DNA of 64,000 nucleotides from Oceanisphaera litoralis (GCF_016907015.1 NZ_JAFBBE010000002.1:62001-126000), one strand, 5' to 3'; positions 43,121 to 51,709 are shown, numbered from the stretch's first letter. Translations and numbers: made by a program. The notes: a model not told the origin generated them from the sequence alone.

Positions 43121-43744
43121 ATGCCTAGTAAACGAGAGTCGATGGTTGGTAAACGATACGGGAGATTACGGGTTATCGGTACAGCCAAGTATCCCAAAGT
43201 GCTTTGCCTTTGTGACTGTGGGGTAGAAAAGCTAATAAACGCATACAACATCCTGCGCGGGGCCGTTGTGAGCTGCACCTGTAAACAGGCGGATAACCTC
43301 CAGGGCAGGAACAAGACGCACGGAGCAAGTAAGACGCGGACTTACAAGGCTTGGTGTGCTATGTGGACGCGCTGCACAAACCCAAAAGTTGACTGTTACG
43401 GCAGCTACAAGCATAGGAAGCCTCCAGAGGTGTGGCGGAGTTTTGAATCGTTCCTGCATGACGTAGGCGAATGCCCTCCGGGATTCACCTTGGAGAGGGT
43501 GGATAACACCAAACCTTACGGGCCAGGGAACTGCAAATGGATACCTGCGCATGAGCAACCAATTAACAGAAGTACAACAACAATAGTGCGCCTAGAAGGG
43601 GAAATCATGTCGCTAAAAAAAGCGGCCCTGAAAGCAGGGAGGGTGTACACGACCGTAATACATAAGGTGCGAAAACAAGGGCTCAGTGTCTCCGACGCAC
43701 TGGGGGTATCAGTTGAAGTGTTGAAACACCCGGAGGGTAAATAA
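43121..43744 (+). CDS. HNH/AP2-type homing endonuclease
   Basis: Start at the ATG at 43121 (TAGGAGCACGACC). In the 207-aa product the N-terminal CLCDCGVEKLINAYNILRGA with VSCTCKQ is a zinc-binding segment. The nuclease-like core reads KTRTYKAWCAMWTRCTNPKV, then FTLERVDNTKPYGPGNCKW. This D-N-x2-Y-x-P-x-NC-x-W layout is typical of phage HNH homing endonucleases. A C-terminal helix-turn-helix (LKKAALKAGRVYTTVIHKVR) could bind DNA. Its sequence is more AT-rich than its neighbours, consistent with mobility. No intron is seen, so it is free-standing. Confidence 0.82.
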   Translation: MPSKRESMVGKRYGRLRVIGTAKYPKVLCLCDCGVEKLINAYNILRGAVVSCTCKQADNLQGRNKTHGASKTRTYKAWCAMWTRCTNPKVDCYGSYKHRKPPEVWRSFESFLHDVGECPPGFTLERVDNTKPYGPGNCKWIPAHEQPINRSTTTIVRLEGEIMSLKKAALKAGRVYTTVIHKVRKQGLSVSDALGVSVEVLKHPEGK

Positions 43745-44224
43745 ATGAGAGTCTTCGTTTCGACGTTCAAAAAATATAACAACGGCGACCTGACCGGCGC
43801 CTGGCTGGACTTATCCGACTATGGCGACCACGACGACTTCATCACTGGCTGCCTGAACCTGCACGACGATGAAGAAGACCCCGAACTGATGTTCCAGGAT
43901 TGGGAGGAAATCCCCAGTGGTCTGGTCGGCGAGTGTGATGTGGACGCAGCGGTGTGGGACCTGCTGGAGGCTTACGAGCAGTTTGACCGGGATGCAGTCA
44001 ACGTCTACATCGGCTGGATGGGATCCTGGGATCAGAGCGACTTCGAGGACAAGTATTGCGGGTGCTACTCCAGCTTCCGTGACTACGCGGAGGAGCTGTG
44101 GGACGAGTGCTACGCCCACGAAATACCCTCACATTTGCAGAGCTATTTCGATATAGACGCCTTCGCCCGTGACCTCGGCTACGACTACCACGAAGAAGAC
44201 GGTCATATTTTCAGGAACTGCTGA
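43745..44224 (+). CDS. ardA: ArdA-like antirestriction protein
   Basis: A 159-aa, very acidic protein. FVSTFKKYNNGDLTGAWLDL, then the EDPELMFQDWEEIP segment with GECDVDAAVWDLLEAYEQFD, match ArdA. ArdA mimics the bend and charge of B-form DNA to block Type I restriction and sometimes modification enzymes. It is a stand-alone gene between the homing endonuclease and the operators at 44236. In a phage it would protect incoming DNA. Confidence 0.85.
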   Translation: MRVFVSTFKKYNNGDLTGAWLDLSDYGDHDDFITGCLNLHDDEEDPELMFQDWEEIPSGLVGECDVDAAVWDLLEAYEQFDRDAVNVYIGWMGSWDQSDFEDKYCGCYSSFRDYAEELWDECYAHEIPSHLQSYFDIDAFARDLGYDYHEEDGHIFRNC

Positions 44225-44235
44225 CAACCATAAAA

Positions 44236-44277
44236 AACAGTGCTACTGTCTTCGGCCTTAAACCCAGTGGCGCTGTT
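44236..44277 (+). promoter_or_regulatory. Operator pair upstream of primase-helicase genes
   Basis: AACAGTGCTACTGTC (44236-44250) and CCCAGTGGCGCTGTT (44263-44277) match the dispersed palindrome. They precede the zinc-finger protein gene and the primase-helicase. The -10-like sequence after the first is poor (TTCGGC), so promoter placement is uncertain. Confidence 0.55.
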
Positions 44278-44290
44278 TTTTGTCGGAGCA

Positions 44291-44506
44291 ATGATGGACA
44301 CCCTTGATTACGTAGAAGAACAGCAGAGTTTTCTGCACCAACTGAGGATTGACAGCGCCCGCAAGCACAAACGGTTACCCGCCACGGGTTCTTGTTACTA
44401 CTGCCGCGAGCCACTGGATAAGGCGTTGTTTTGCGATGCCGACTGCCGGGATGACTACGAGAAAACCCAGAAGGCGCAGCAACGCAACGGGAGGGGAGGG
44501 GTATGA
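44291..44506 (+). CDS. Small zinc-finger-like protein
   Basis: Start at the ATG at 44291 or 44294 (CGGAGCA). The ~71-aa product contains CYYCREPLDKALFCDADCRD, four cysteines in the DUF2116-like zinc-ribbon spacing, within a basic helical protein. Overlaps the primase-helicase start by 4 bp. May bind DNA or the primase. Confidence 0.65.
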   Translation: MMDTLDYVEEQQSFLHQLRIDSARKHKRLPATGSCYYCREPLDKALFCDADCRDDYEKTQKAQQRNGRGGV

Positions 44507-47031
44507 TTATTCAGTTTCTGACTGCCGCTGTCGGCCCGTTATGCAAAAAAATCGGTATTGCCCCCGGTGTGAATGAACCCTACCCCAAGGCGTCCAAGAT
44601 CACCACCCACGACGAGGAAATCACCCTCGACGAAGCGGGGATGACTCGCTACCACGCCTTACTGAAAGAATACGCCGGGAACGGAGCGGCCTTGTACAAA
44701 GGGTTGACCACCCGCCCTCTAAAGAATGAATCCCGTAAAGGGCTGACCGACAAAATGGCCCCAAGCCACCTGTTGGTACTGGATATTGACGGCCTCAAAC
44801 TGAATACCGTCAGTATTCCGGGGGTGGTTAATCTGGTCGATGTGATGCGGGTCGCCGAGTCCGTGGTGAGCCTGCTGCCGGGCGCCCTGCGCACCACCAG
44901 CTATGTTGCCGTGGCCTCCAGCTCGTTCGGGCTGAAAGGTGATAGCGTGAACATGCACCTGCATTTTCTGTTATCCCATGCGGTGTCCCCGCAGGCGCTC
45001 AAACCCTGGCTGCGGTCGCTCAACATCACCATCGAGGAGGTTCGGGACCAGTTAGCCCTGACCCCGTCCTTGCAGGCGATAAAATCGGTTATCGACCCCT
45101 GCCTGGCCGAATCGGCGCGGATCGTGTACATGGCCCCACCGTTGTTTGGGGACCACGCCGCTAACCCGTTTGCTGACGATGCCGACCGTATCGTGCTGGT
45201 CAAGAAAGCGTCCCCCACTATCGACATTCGACCGCTGATCACCGAAACCAACCTGGCGACGGTAACGGCGGCGCTGAACAAGAAACGGGCAGAGCTACTA
45301 AAACTGTTGGGGGTCAGTACCCGGCACCACAAGACCACCACCCTGAAAACCAAACAGGGAACCGTGGAAGTGGTTATCGACCCGCACCAGATCGCGCTGC
45401 AGTACGCTGCACACGATGACCAGTACGTCCGGTATAACGTCAACGGGGGTGACTCGAACGCCTACTGGGTGAACCGCGACAACCCGACCATCGTGTATTG
45501 CTTCAAACCGGATGAAAAGCCGTTCCTGTTTGAGAAAGCCAACCCGGAAATGTACGAGTGGCACGTTCAACAGTATGGCGGCCCGGCCACCCTGACCGAA
45601 GATGACGAAGGCAAGAGTCGCGCCATTCGCCCGCTGCTGGTGAACGACTTCAACTCAGACAACCTGTATCGCATCGAGTATGACCCGAAAGAAGACGAAG
45701 TGGTCCGCATGGCCGTGGTTTCTCGCGAGCATGCCGAGCACTGGATGCGCTCGTTCGGGATGCCGATGCCGGACACCTATCCGCAAGGCGAGCTGGTCAT
45801 GGACCCAACCAAACTGGGCGTACTGCGCAAGTACGAAGATCGGTTGGTCATCAACCAGTTTCAAGCCTCCCGTTACCTCAAGCACAACGAAGGCGAACCG
45901 ATGCCGGCGGACATGAAAACCGCTCACGCGCTGTTGGGCATGTGTCCGCAGATATACAGCATCCTCGCGCACATGCTCAATTACGACGATGGGGCCATAG
46001 AGCGGTTCATCAACTGGCTGGCCTACATCTGGCAGGAACGCCGCAAGGCCGAAACCGCCTGGCTCATTCACGGCACTCAAGGAACAGGTAAAGGCTACCT
46101 GTTCCACCGCATTCTACGGCCCCTGTTTGCCAAGCATGCGGTAATGAAGACCCTGGAGCGGATCGCAGATGACCAGTTTAACGCCTGGGAAGAAACGGCG
46201 CTGGTGGTGATGGTGGACGAGTTCAACCTGTCCGATGTGAGTTCCGGTACCCGTAAAGCCGCGAACAAGCTGAAAAACATGGTGACTGAACCCACCACCA
46301 CCTTGCGCAAGATGCGAACCGATCAGCAAGAAGTCCCTAGCTGGTCCAGCTTCATCTTCGCCACCAACGACATAGGAGCCTTGCAGATTGACGCCGGTGA
46401 CCGCCGTTACAACGTGGCCCCCCGGCAGGAAGTGAAGCTGGTTCATGTCATGCCGGATATTAACGCCGACCGCGTGAACTTCGACGCCCGCACCGAATCG
46501 GAGCTGCACGACTTCGCCGCCTACCTGACGGTGTTCGACGTCAACCTGCACATGGTTCGCCAGCCTTATGAGGGCGGCGCCAAAGAAGCGGCCATCGAAG
46601 CAGCCATGGACAGCACCACCAGGTTCTTCAAGTGCGTCATGTCCGGCGACCTGGGCGAGTTCATACCCGATTTGCTGGCCAAGCCAAACGAGCTGCTGGC
46701 CCGTGAACAGACGCTCATTCAGGGCGTCAAGGGCGTCATCAAGCGGTGGCTGCTGTGTGCCAACAAGGGTACGGCACTGGTACCGGTATCCGACCTGCGG
46801 CTGTTGTACAGCTACCGGGCGGGTAAGGACATCACCCAGAACGCCATGTCGCGCATGCTGACGTCCCATGCGGTACCGGTGACCCGGTTACGCAAGCAAT
46901 ACCTGGAGACCAACACCGCCAAGACCTCGGGCGTGGAGGTCAACTGGCTAATGGACCCCGGCGAGCTGCAGGACACCCTGGCTCAGCTCAACATGGTTCA
47001 GGGCGTCAGCCCACTCAACAAGGTCGGGTAA
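44503..47031 (+). CDS. Primase-polymerase / SF3 helicase (DUF5906-like)
   Basis: An 842-aa protein. N-terminal archaeo-eukaryotic primase-like region: LLVLDIDGLKL (hhDhD) near 90 and GDSVNMHLHFLL (sxH) near 150. SF3-type helicase: Walker A AWLIHGTQGTGKGYLF near 525, Walker B ALVVMVDEFNLSD, and SSFIFATNDIGALQID as motif C with its Asn, then GDRRYNV. This fusion makes primers and unwinds DNA. It is the replication initiator-helicase of the phage and lies between the zinc-finger and nuclease genes. Confidence 0.88.
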   Translation: MIIQFLTAAVGPLCKKIGIAPGVNEPYPKASKITTHDEEITLDEAGMTRYHALLKEYAGNGAALYKGLTTRPLKNESRKGLTDKMAPSHLLVLDIDGLKLNTVSIPGVVNLVDVMRVAESVVSLLPGALRTTSYVAVASSSFGLKGDSVNMHLHFLLSHAVSPQALKPWLRSLNITIEEVRDQLALTPSLQAIKSVIDPCLAESARIVYMAPPLFGDHAANPFADDADRIVLVKKASPTIDIRPLITETNLATVTAALNKKRAELLKLLGVSTRHHKTTTLKTKQGTVEVVIDPHQIALQYAAHDDQYVRYNVNGGDSNAYWVNRDNPTIVYCFKPDEKPFLFEKANPEMYEWHVQQYGGPATLTEDDEGKSRAIRPLLVNDFNSDNLYRIEYDPKEDEVVRMAVVSREHAEHWMRSFGMPMPDTYPQGELVMDPTKLGVLRKYEDRLVINQFQASRYLKHNEGEPMPADMKTAHALLGMCPQIYSILAHMLNYDDGAIERFINWLAYIWQERRKAETAWLIHGTQGTGKGYLFHRILRPLFAKHAVMKTLERIADDQFNAWEETALVVMVDEFNLSDVSSGTRKAANKLKNMVTEPTTTLRKMRTDQQEVPSWSSFIFATNDIGALQIDAGDRRYNVAPRQEVKLVHVMPDINADRVNFDARTESELHDFAAYLTVFDVNLHMVRQPYEGGAKEAAIEAAMDSTTRFFKCVMSGDLGEFIPDLLAKPNELLAREQTLIQGVKGVIKRWLLCANKGTALVPVSDLRLLYSYRAGKDITQNAMSRMLTSHAVPVTRLRKQYLETNTAKTSGVEVNWLMDPGELQDTLAQLNMVQGVSPLNKVG

Positions 47032-47066
47032 CCCCCGACCGATAACCCACACCAAGGAAACAAGCC

Positions 47067-47936
47067 ATGAGCTTCAAAGACGCACTCAAAAGCAGAGCTG
47101 CGGAGAGCGGTCATGTCACCATACAAATGGAACAGAAGCCCGCCGCAGAAAAAGCCGAAACCAAGACTGCCTTTACCGGCGCCTTACAGGCCCGCAAGGT
47201 AGACACGGCAAAGAAAGAGGACCCGACCCAGATCAGCACCACTTTTGAGACTGGGGCTGTGCCGGTGTGGTCGTTCAGTACGCTCAAAGATTATGAAGCC
47301 TGCCCCTATCGCGTGTACCTGGCCAAGATCGAGAAGAAACCGCAGAAAGACTCGGACGCCGCCAGCCGAGGTACCGCCATGCACGATATGGCCGAAAACT
47401 GGGTCCGTGTCGGTGGCGAGTTGCCGGCGGAGCTGTCCAAGTTCACCGCCAAGTTCGAGTGGCTGCGCGAACAGTTCATCGACGGCAAGGTGCAGATGGA
47501 AGAGAACTGGGGCATCCGCAAGGACTGGTCACCGTGCGAATGGAACGATCCCGAGCTGTGGGGCCGGGGCAAGCTGGACGTCTTCGTGCGCGAATCGGAA
47601 ACGTCGGCACTGATTATTGACCATAAATCGGGGCGAAAGTATGGGAACGAGCTGAAACACTCGGATCAGGGTATCAGTTATGCCCTCCATGCGTTCCACC
47701 GCTACCCGGAGCTGGAGCATTTCAGCATCAACTTCTGGTACCTGGACAAGGGCGAGGAAATGCCGCGTTCCTTCACCCGACGCCAGTTGGGGGTACTGCT
47801 GCCGCGCTATCACAAGCGGGCCATGGAGCTGACTACGGCGCAGAACTTCCTGCCCAAGCCGAACGCCAGCAACTGTAACTGGTGTGCCTACGGCAACGGC
47901 AAGTTCGGCACCGGAGACTGCCCCTATGCCAGCTAA
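47067..47936 (+). CDS. Cas4/RecB-like PD-(D/E)XK nuclease
   Basis: A 289-aa protein. Residue pattern: FSTLKDYEACPYRVYLAKIE (first Cys), SRGTAMHDMAENWV, then GRGKLDVFVRE with SALIIDHKSGRKYG (D, then D-x-K) and QGISYALHAFHRYPE. The C-terminus has SNCNWCAYGNGKF and GDCPYAS. One upstream and three C-terminal cysteines are arranged as in Fe-S-containing Cas4/RecB exonucleases. It likely resects DNA during recombination or breakdown of host DNA. The first ~65 residues are low-complexity. Confidence 0.82.
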   Translation: MSFKDALKSRAAESGHVTIQMEQKPAAEKAETKTAFTGALQARKVDTAKKEDPTQISTTFETGAVPVWSFSTLKDYEACPYRVYLAKIEKKPQKDSDAASRGTAMHDMAENWVRVGGELPAELSKFTAKFEWLREQFIDGKVQMEENWGIRKDWSPCEWNDPELWGRGKLDVFVRESETSALIIDHKSGRKYGNELKHSDQGISYALHAFHRYPELEHFSINFWYLDKGEEMPRSFTRRQLGVLLPRYHKRAMELTTAQNFLPKPNASNCNWCAYGNGKFGTGDCPYAS

Positions 47937-48246
47937 ACGCAGCGTGTACGACTTTCTGCTGACGGCCGCCCTGCGGTGGCAGTTCCGGCTGTTGGAAAAC
48001 CCCAAGGCCAAAGGGCGCGGGGCCGATCTGCGGAAATTCATCAAAGACTGTCGAAACCAGTTCGATGAGCGGGCGCAGAAGGCGATACGCAACATCCTGT
48101 ATCAGCCACACATGGTCACTTACATCTACGACCAATATTACTGGTTCATGTTGGGTGAAGCCCCCTGCGAGGGGGCCAACCTGGCGAGTTCAAGCATCAA
48201 CAAGGGCCTTGAAAACCTGACTGTTATTGAGGAACGACGCCAATGA
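47926..48246 (+). CDS. Small basic protein between nuclease and helicase
   Basis: Start at the ATG at 47926 inside the end of the nuclease gene. The 106-aa product is basic and helical (AALRWQFRLLENPKAKGRGA, then DLRKFIKDCRNQFDERAQKA). Overlaps the helicase start by 4 bp. Probably a recombination/replication accessory; no domain is recognised. Confidence 0.6.
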   Translation: MPAKRSVYDFLLTAALRWQFRLLENPKAKGRGADLRKFIKDCRNQFDERAQKAIRNILYQPHMVTYIYDQYYWFMLGEAPCEGANLASSSINKGLENLTVIEERRQ

Positions 48247-49598
48247 AATTAGAACCCATGGCCCACCAACGGGCCTTTGCCGAGCGATGGGCCGCCACCG
48301 GCCGGCTACTCAATTTCTCGGGCTGCGGGACCGGCAAGACGGCCTCCTGCATCCTGACTATCGAACAATACTGGCCCGGCGCTCGGGTATTGGTGCTGGG
48401 GCCGCTGTCCATTCTCAAACCGGCCTGGGGCGGGGACCTTGACCGCTTTGTGCCGGGATCACGCTGGGAAATCGCCTATGCCAAGAACCGGGAACAGGTG
48501 ATGACCAGCAGTGAGGCCCAGTGGGTCATCACCAACCACGACGCCATCAAGCAGATCGCCGATAACAACTGGCACACCCAGTTCGATGTGTTGGTGGTGG
48601 ATGAGGCCGATGCGTTCAGGAACAAAGACAGTCTGCGGTCGAAAGCCCTGGCCAAAGTCACCGCCGAGGTTCCCTACGTCACCTTGATGACGGGCACCCC
48701 AACCCCGAAGTCGGTACTGGACGTATGGCATCTGGCCTTCTGTGTTGATCGAGGTGAGCGGCTGGGCAAGAACTACTTTGGTTTCCGCGCCAACGTCTGC
48801 AGTCCAAAGCAGGTGACCAACACCATCGTGAAGTGGGTAGACAAGCCCCAGGCCAATGACATTGTGACCGCATTGCTGAGTGATGTGACCTTTCGGGTAA
48901 ACCTCGATGACGTCACTGAAATGCCGCCGCTGGTGACCCGGACGGTGCAGGTGGATATACCCCCCAAACTGCTCAAGATGTACCGGCAGATGCAGTACGA
49001 CTCGCTGCTGGAGTTGGAGAACAAAGAAGTGGTGAATGCGGTCCATGCCGGTGCGCGACTGCAGAAACTGCTGCAGATCCTGTCCGGGGCCGTGTATGAC
49101 GAAAACGGGGCGGTGAAGGACCTGCACAAGGAACGGCACGAACTGGTGCTCGACCTGGCTTTGGAGGCCGAAGCCAGCCTGGTCGCCTTCCAATGGGAGC
49201 ACCAGCGCAAGGGGTTGGAAGCAGAGGCAAAGAAGCGGGGTATCGACTACGGCATCATCGACGGCAGCACCGCCATCAAAGATCGGGAACGACTGGTCGA
49301 GCAATTCCAGGCGGGCAAGCTGCAGGTGTTGTTCGCTCACCCGCAATCGGCAGGGCATGGCCTTACGCTGACCATGGGTACCCGGCTGGTATGGGCCAGC
49401 CCCACGCACCGGGCCGATCTGTACGAGCAGATGGTCCACCGCATCTATCGCAAGGGGCAGACCCGTCGTTGCGAGGTCATCCATGTGGCCGCCGATGGGA
49501 CTGCAGAAGAAGAAGTTTATATCAAAGTGGCAGAGAAACGGGGCCGGATGGAAGACCTGCTGGCCCTGGTGTGTCAATTACAGGAGCTTGCAGCATGA
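48243..49598 (+). CDS. SNF2-like DEAD-box helicase
   Basis: A 451-aa protein. Motif I NFSGCGTGKTASCILT near 25-40, Ia VLGPLSILKPAW, motif II LVVDEADAFRNKDS, motif III LMTGTPTPKSV. In the C-terminal RecA domain are ILSGAVYDENG, FAHPQSAGHGLTLTMGTRLV and the motif VI-type VHRIYRKGQTRRCEV. This is the compact SNF2-family form often found in phage replication modules. It may remodel DNA or remove proteins during replication or recombination. It overlaps a glutaredoxin-like gene by 4 bp. Confidence 0.88.
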   Translation: MKLEPMAHQRAFAERWAATGRLLNFSGCGTGKTASCILTIEQYWPGARVLVLGPLSILKPAWGGDLDRFVPGSRWEIAYAKNREQVMTSSEAQWVITNHDAIKQIADNNWHTQFDVLVVDEADAFRNKDSLRSKALAKVTAEVPYVTLMTGTPTPKSVLDVWHLAFCVDRGERLGKNYFGFRANVCSPKQVTNTIVKWVDKPQANDIVTALLSDVTFRVNLDDVTEMPPLVTRTVQVDIPPKLLKMYRQMQYDSLLELENKEVVNAVHAGARLQKLLQILSGAVYDENGAVKDLHKERHELVLDLALEAEASLVAFQWEHQRKGLEAEAKKRGIDYGIIDGSTAIKDRERLVEQFQAGKLQVLFAHPQSAGHGLTLTMGTRLVWASPTHRADLYEQMVHRIYRKGQTRRCEVIHVAADGTAEEEVYIKVAEKRGRMEDLLALVCQLQELAA

Positions 49599-49867
49599 GA
49601 ATCATTATTTTAGGCGCCGACTGGTGCCAGTATTGCAACCGGGCGAAGGCCCTGGCCGACAGCCAGGACATGCCATACACCTACCATAACCTCGATATGA
49701 CGGTGCTAGCTTCGGAGGCGTCACAGCTAAAGTACGACGCCTTCATCGAGCGCAAGCAGGGGACCCTGCCGCAGATATACCTGGAACACCCCGGTGGTAA
49801 GCCGGAATACCTGGGGGGCTACACCGAGTTGGCCCGCCATTTCAACAAAGACGCTGTAACCGTATAA
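49595..49867 (+). CDS. Glutaredoxin-like protein
   Basis: A 90-aa protein. ILGADWCQYCNRAKALADSQ carries a CxxC active site, and TLPQIYLEHPGGKPEYLGGY has the cis-proline and Gly-Gly of the thioredoxin fold. It could reduce phage or host ribonucleotide reductase and supply electrons for nucleotide synthesis. Start at 49595 in an overlap with the helicase stop. Confidence 0.85.
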   Translation: MRIIILGADWCQYCNRAKALADSQDMPYTYHNLDMTVLASEASQLKYDAFIERKQGTLPQIYLEHPGGKPEYLGGYTELARHFNKDAVTV

Positions 49868-49882
49868 CCAAGGAGCAACACC

Positions 49883-50245
49883 ATGAGAATCAACGACGTT
49901 AAATCTATCGACAACCTGATTGAATTCCTGAAAGAAACCCGCAAGAACGTGGCGGCATACCAAGGAATGGAGCGTAAGTACGCCGAAGCGCAGGACGCCT
50001 ACCTGGCCGCCAAGGAAGCCATGCAGGAAGCCATGGACCGGGACGACTTCGACGCTGTGGCCACCTACAACGCCGCTGTGAAGAAGCACCACAAGATTAT
50101 CGCCGACAACCACGACAAGAAGCTGGAGCTGGAGGACAGCATCAACGAAGCAGCCCGCAGGCTGGACCAATGGGAAGACGTCGCCATGCCACTGCTGGAC
50201 ACTGACGCCGACAAAGAAACGGATAACCTGGAGCAAGCAGCATGA
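49883..50245 (+). CDS. Coiled-coil protein, unknown
   Basis: A 120-aa protein with AAGGAGCAACACC SD. Long helices (ALEDAQDAYLAAKEAMQ-type spacing) and a mid-region HHKIIADNHDKKLELEDSIN. Overlaps the next gene by 4 bp. May belong to the replication module. No domain is recognised. Confidence 0.6.
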   Translation: MRINDVKSIDNLIEFLKETRKNVAAYQGMERKYAEAQDAYLAAKEAMQEAMDRDDFDAVATYNAAVKKHHKIIADNHDKKLELEDSINEAARRLDQWEDVAMPLLDTDADKETDNLEQAA

Positions 50246-50610
50246 ACAATGAACTGATGACCGCCTTGTTCGAGGCCAAGAAAGCACTGGACGACGCCAA
50301 CAAGGCCGCCGCCGACGCCAAGAAAGAATATGACACCTTGGCCTACGAGGTGCTGGCCAGCCTGCAGGAAGCGGGTATCGACAAGACCAGTGTACGCGGT
50401 CTCGGCACCGTATCATGGAAAACCGAAACGGTAGCCAACGTCGAGGATTGGGAGAGCTTCTATCACTATATCCGTGACAATGACGCCTTCTACCTGCTGC
50501 AGCGCCGACCCGCCAACAACGCGGTGCGCGAGCTGTGGGAGCAGGGTGCCGATGTACCAGGTGCGGTGCCGTTCACGCAGGCTAAATTGTCTGTGACCAA
50601 GGCCCGCTAA
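50242..50610 (+). CDS. Phage protein of unknown function
   Basis: A 122-aa protein with an N-terminal coiled coil (EAKKALDDANKAAADAKKEY). The C-terminal domain contains YLLQRRPANNAVRELWEQG, then VPGAVPFTQAKLSV, an arrangement I have seen in phage proteins of unknown function next to replication genes. Ends 105 bp before the SSB-like gene. Confidence 0.6.
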   Translation: MNNELMTALFEAKKALDDANKAAADAKKEYDTLAYEVLASLQEAGIDKTSVRGLGTVSWKTETVANVEDWESFYHYIRDNDAFYLLQRRPANNAVRELWEQGADVPGAVPFTQAKLSVTKAR

Positions 50611-50625
50611 ATATTTGCGTTAAAA

Positions 50626-50667
50626 AACAAGTGTAGCTTGTTTTGATATAAACAGCTCTACTATAAT
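50626..50667 (+). promoter_or_regulatory. Operator-containing promoter for the SSB-like gene
   Basis: AACAAGTGTAGCTTGTTT (50626-50643) is a palindrome of the operator family. TTGTTT (50638-50643) and TATAAT (50662-50667) with 18-bp spacing form a good sigma70 promoter. AACAGCTCTACTATA (50651-50665) overlaps the -10. It reads into 50716. Confidence 0.75.
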
Positions 50668-50715
50668 CACACCGTTCCAAACGAACCAAGAACCTACATA
50701 AGAGAGAACCGAACC

Positions 50716-51411
50716 ATGACTAAAGAATCAACCGCCGTCGCCATTAAAGGTACCGTAACCAACGCCGAAGAACGCGCCAGTCGCGTAGGTCAAGGGTCCG
50801 AAAACGTCCGTGCCTCTGACTTGGCTATCCCGCGCATCAAGGTCCTGCAGCCGCTGTCTCCCGAAGTACAAAAGAGCCACGCTCAGTACGTCGAGGGTGC
50901 CGAAACGGGCATGATGATGAACAGCTTGAACTCCGAGCTGTTCAACGCCGCTTTCGTTATCAACCTGCATTACGACCGCAAGGTAGTGGTGTGGAAGAAA
51001 CGCAAGTTCGGTGGCGGTATGTTCGGCGCGTTCGAGACCGAGGCAGAAGCACAGGCCGCACTGGCCGAAGCCGGTGAACAGGAAGCCCAGTTCGACATAG
51101 TGGACAACCCCACCCACCTGGTCCTGCTGTTGAGCGATGACGGTGAGCCGAAAGGCGTCGCCCTGCTCGATATGCCTGGCACCAAGGCCAAGGTATCCCG
51201 TCGCTGGAACTCCCTGATTGCCGAGCAGGAACAGGCTGGCAACCCACGTTTCGGATGCGTGTGGGAGCTGAAATCCGTTTCCGAGAGTAACCAGCACGGT
51301 TCCTACTCGAACTTCGATGTGGACTTTGTGGTTATCGCGCCGGACGAAATCTACGCCGCTGCTCAGGCTGCGTTCGATGCCTTCTTCGGTGGCCGAGCCG
51401 AAGCGGCATAA
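50716..51411 (+). CDS. SSB-like phage protein (putative)
   Basis: A 231-aa protein with AGAGAGAACC SD and its own strong promoter. N-terminal IPRIKVLQPLSPEVQKSHAQ, a beta-rich centre (ELFNAAFVINLHYDRKVVVW) and an acidic/Ala C-terminus (AFDAFFGGRAEAA) suggest an OB-fold ssDNA-binding protein with an acidic tail. Position beside the replication genes and strong expression signals agree. Homology not confirmed. Confidence 0.55.
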   Translation: MTKESTAVAIKGTVTNAEERASRVGQGSENVRASDLAIPRIKVLQPLSPEVQKSHAQYVEGAETGMMMNSLNSELFNAAFVINLHYDRKVVVWKKRKFGGGMFGAFETEAEAQAALAEAGEQEAQFDIVDNPTHLVLLLSDDGEPKGVALLDMPGTKAKVSRRWNSLIAEQEQAGNPRFGCVWELKSVSESNQHGSYSNFDVDFVVIAPDEIYAAAQAAFDAFFGGRAEAA

Positions 51412-51417
51412 GACAGA

Positions 51418-51442
51418 AGGCCCCGTTACCGGGGCCTTTCTT
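51418..51442 (+). terminator. Intrinsic terminator after SSB-like gene
   Basis: AGGCCCC-GTTACC-GGGGCCT followed by TTCTT, 6 bp after the stop. Confidence 0.8.
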
Positions 51443-51452
51443 ACCTCTAAGA

Positions 51453-51709
51453 GCAAGGGTACCGACGGTGCGCTTGCCATTACGGGTGCTGCAATCCCGC
51501 CCAGGATGGGGTGGCGGGCTGAGTAACCCCACCAGTCGCGGGTGTGCATCCAACACACTGACGCGACGGACAGCCTGGAAAGACAGGCACCCAACCGCAT
51601 GGTCACCGCACGGAGCTACCCAAACAGCGGGTGCCAGTAAACGTAGCCGTGAGCACGGTGATCAGCCGGATGGGGAAAGACAGTGCCGGGGGCTAACCCC
51701 GGTTTTTTT
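51453..51709 (+). ncRNA. Structured RNA candidate ending in a terminator
   Basis: No believable gene lies in 51443-51733. The plus strand folds into a series of hairpins: GCAAG/CTTGC (51454-51477), GTCGCG/CGCGAC (51535 to about 51567) with an inner GTGTG/CACAC stem, GCCTG/CAGGC around GAAAGA (about 51574-51588), and CCGT/ACGG (near 51647). GGCACCC (51586-51592) can pair with GGGTGCC (51629-51635) or with the upstream GGGTGC (51484-51489), which would be mutually exclusive. A strong terminator closes it. It resembles a riboregulator or phage ncRNA. No known family is recognised. Confidence 0.5.
51686..51709 (+). terminator. Strong intrinsic terminator before the TerB-like gene
   Basis: CCGGGG-GCTAA-CCCCGG followed by TTTTTTT at 51703-51709. 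It lies 25 bp before the TerB-like start, so it either ends the RNA above or attenuates that gene. Confidence 0.85.
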
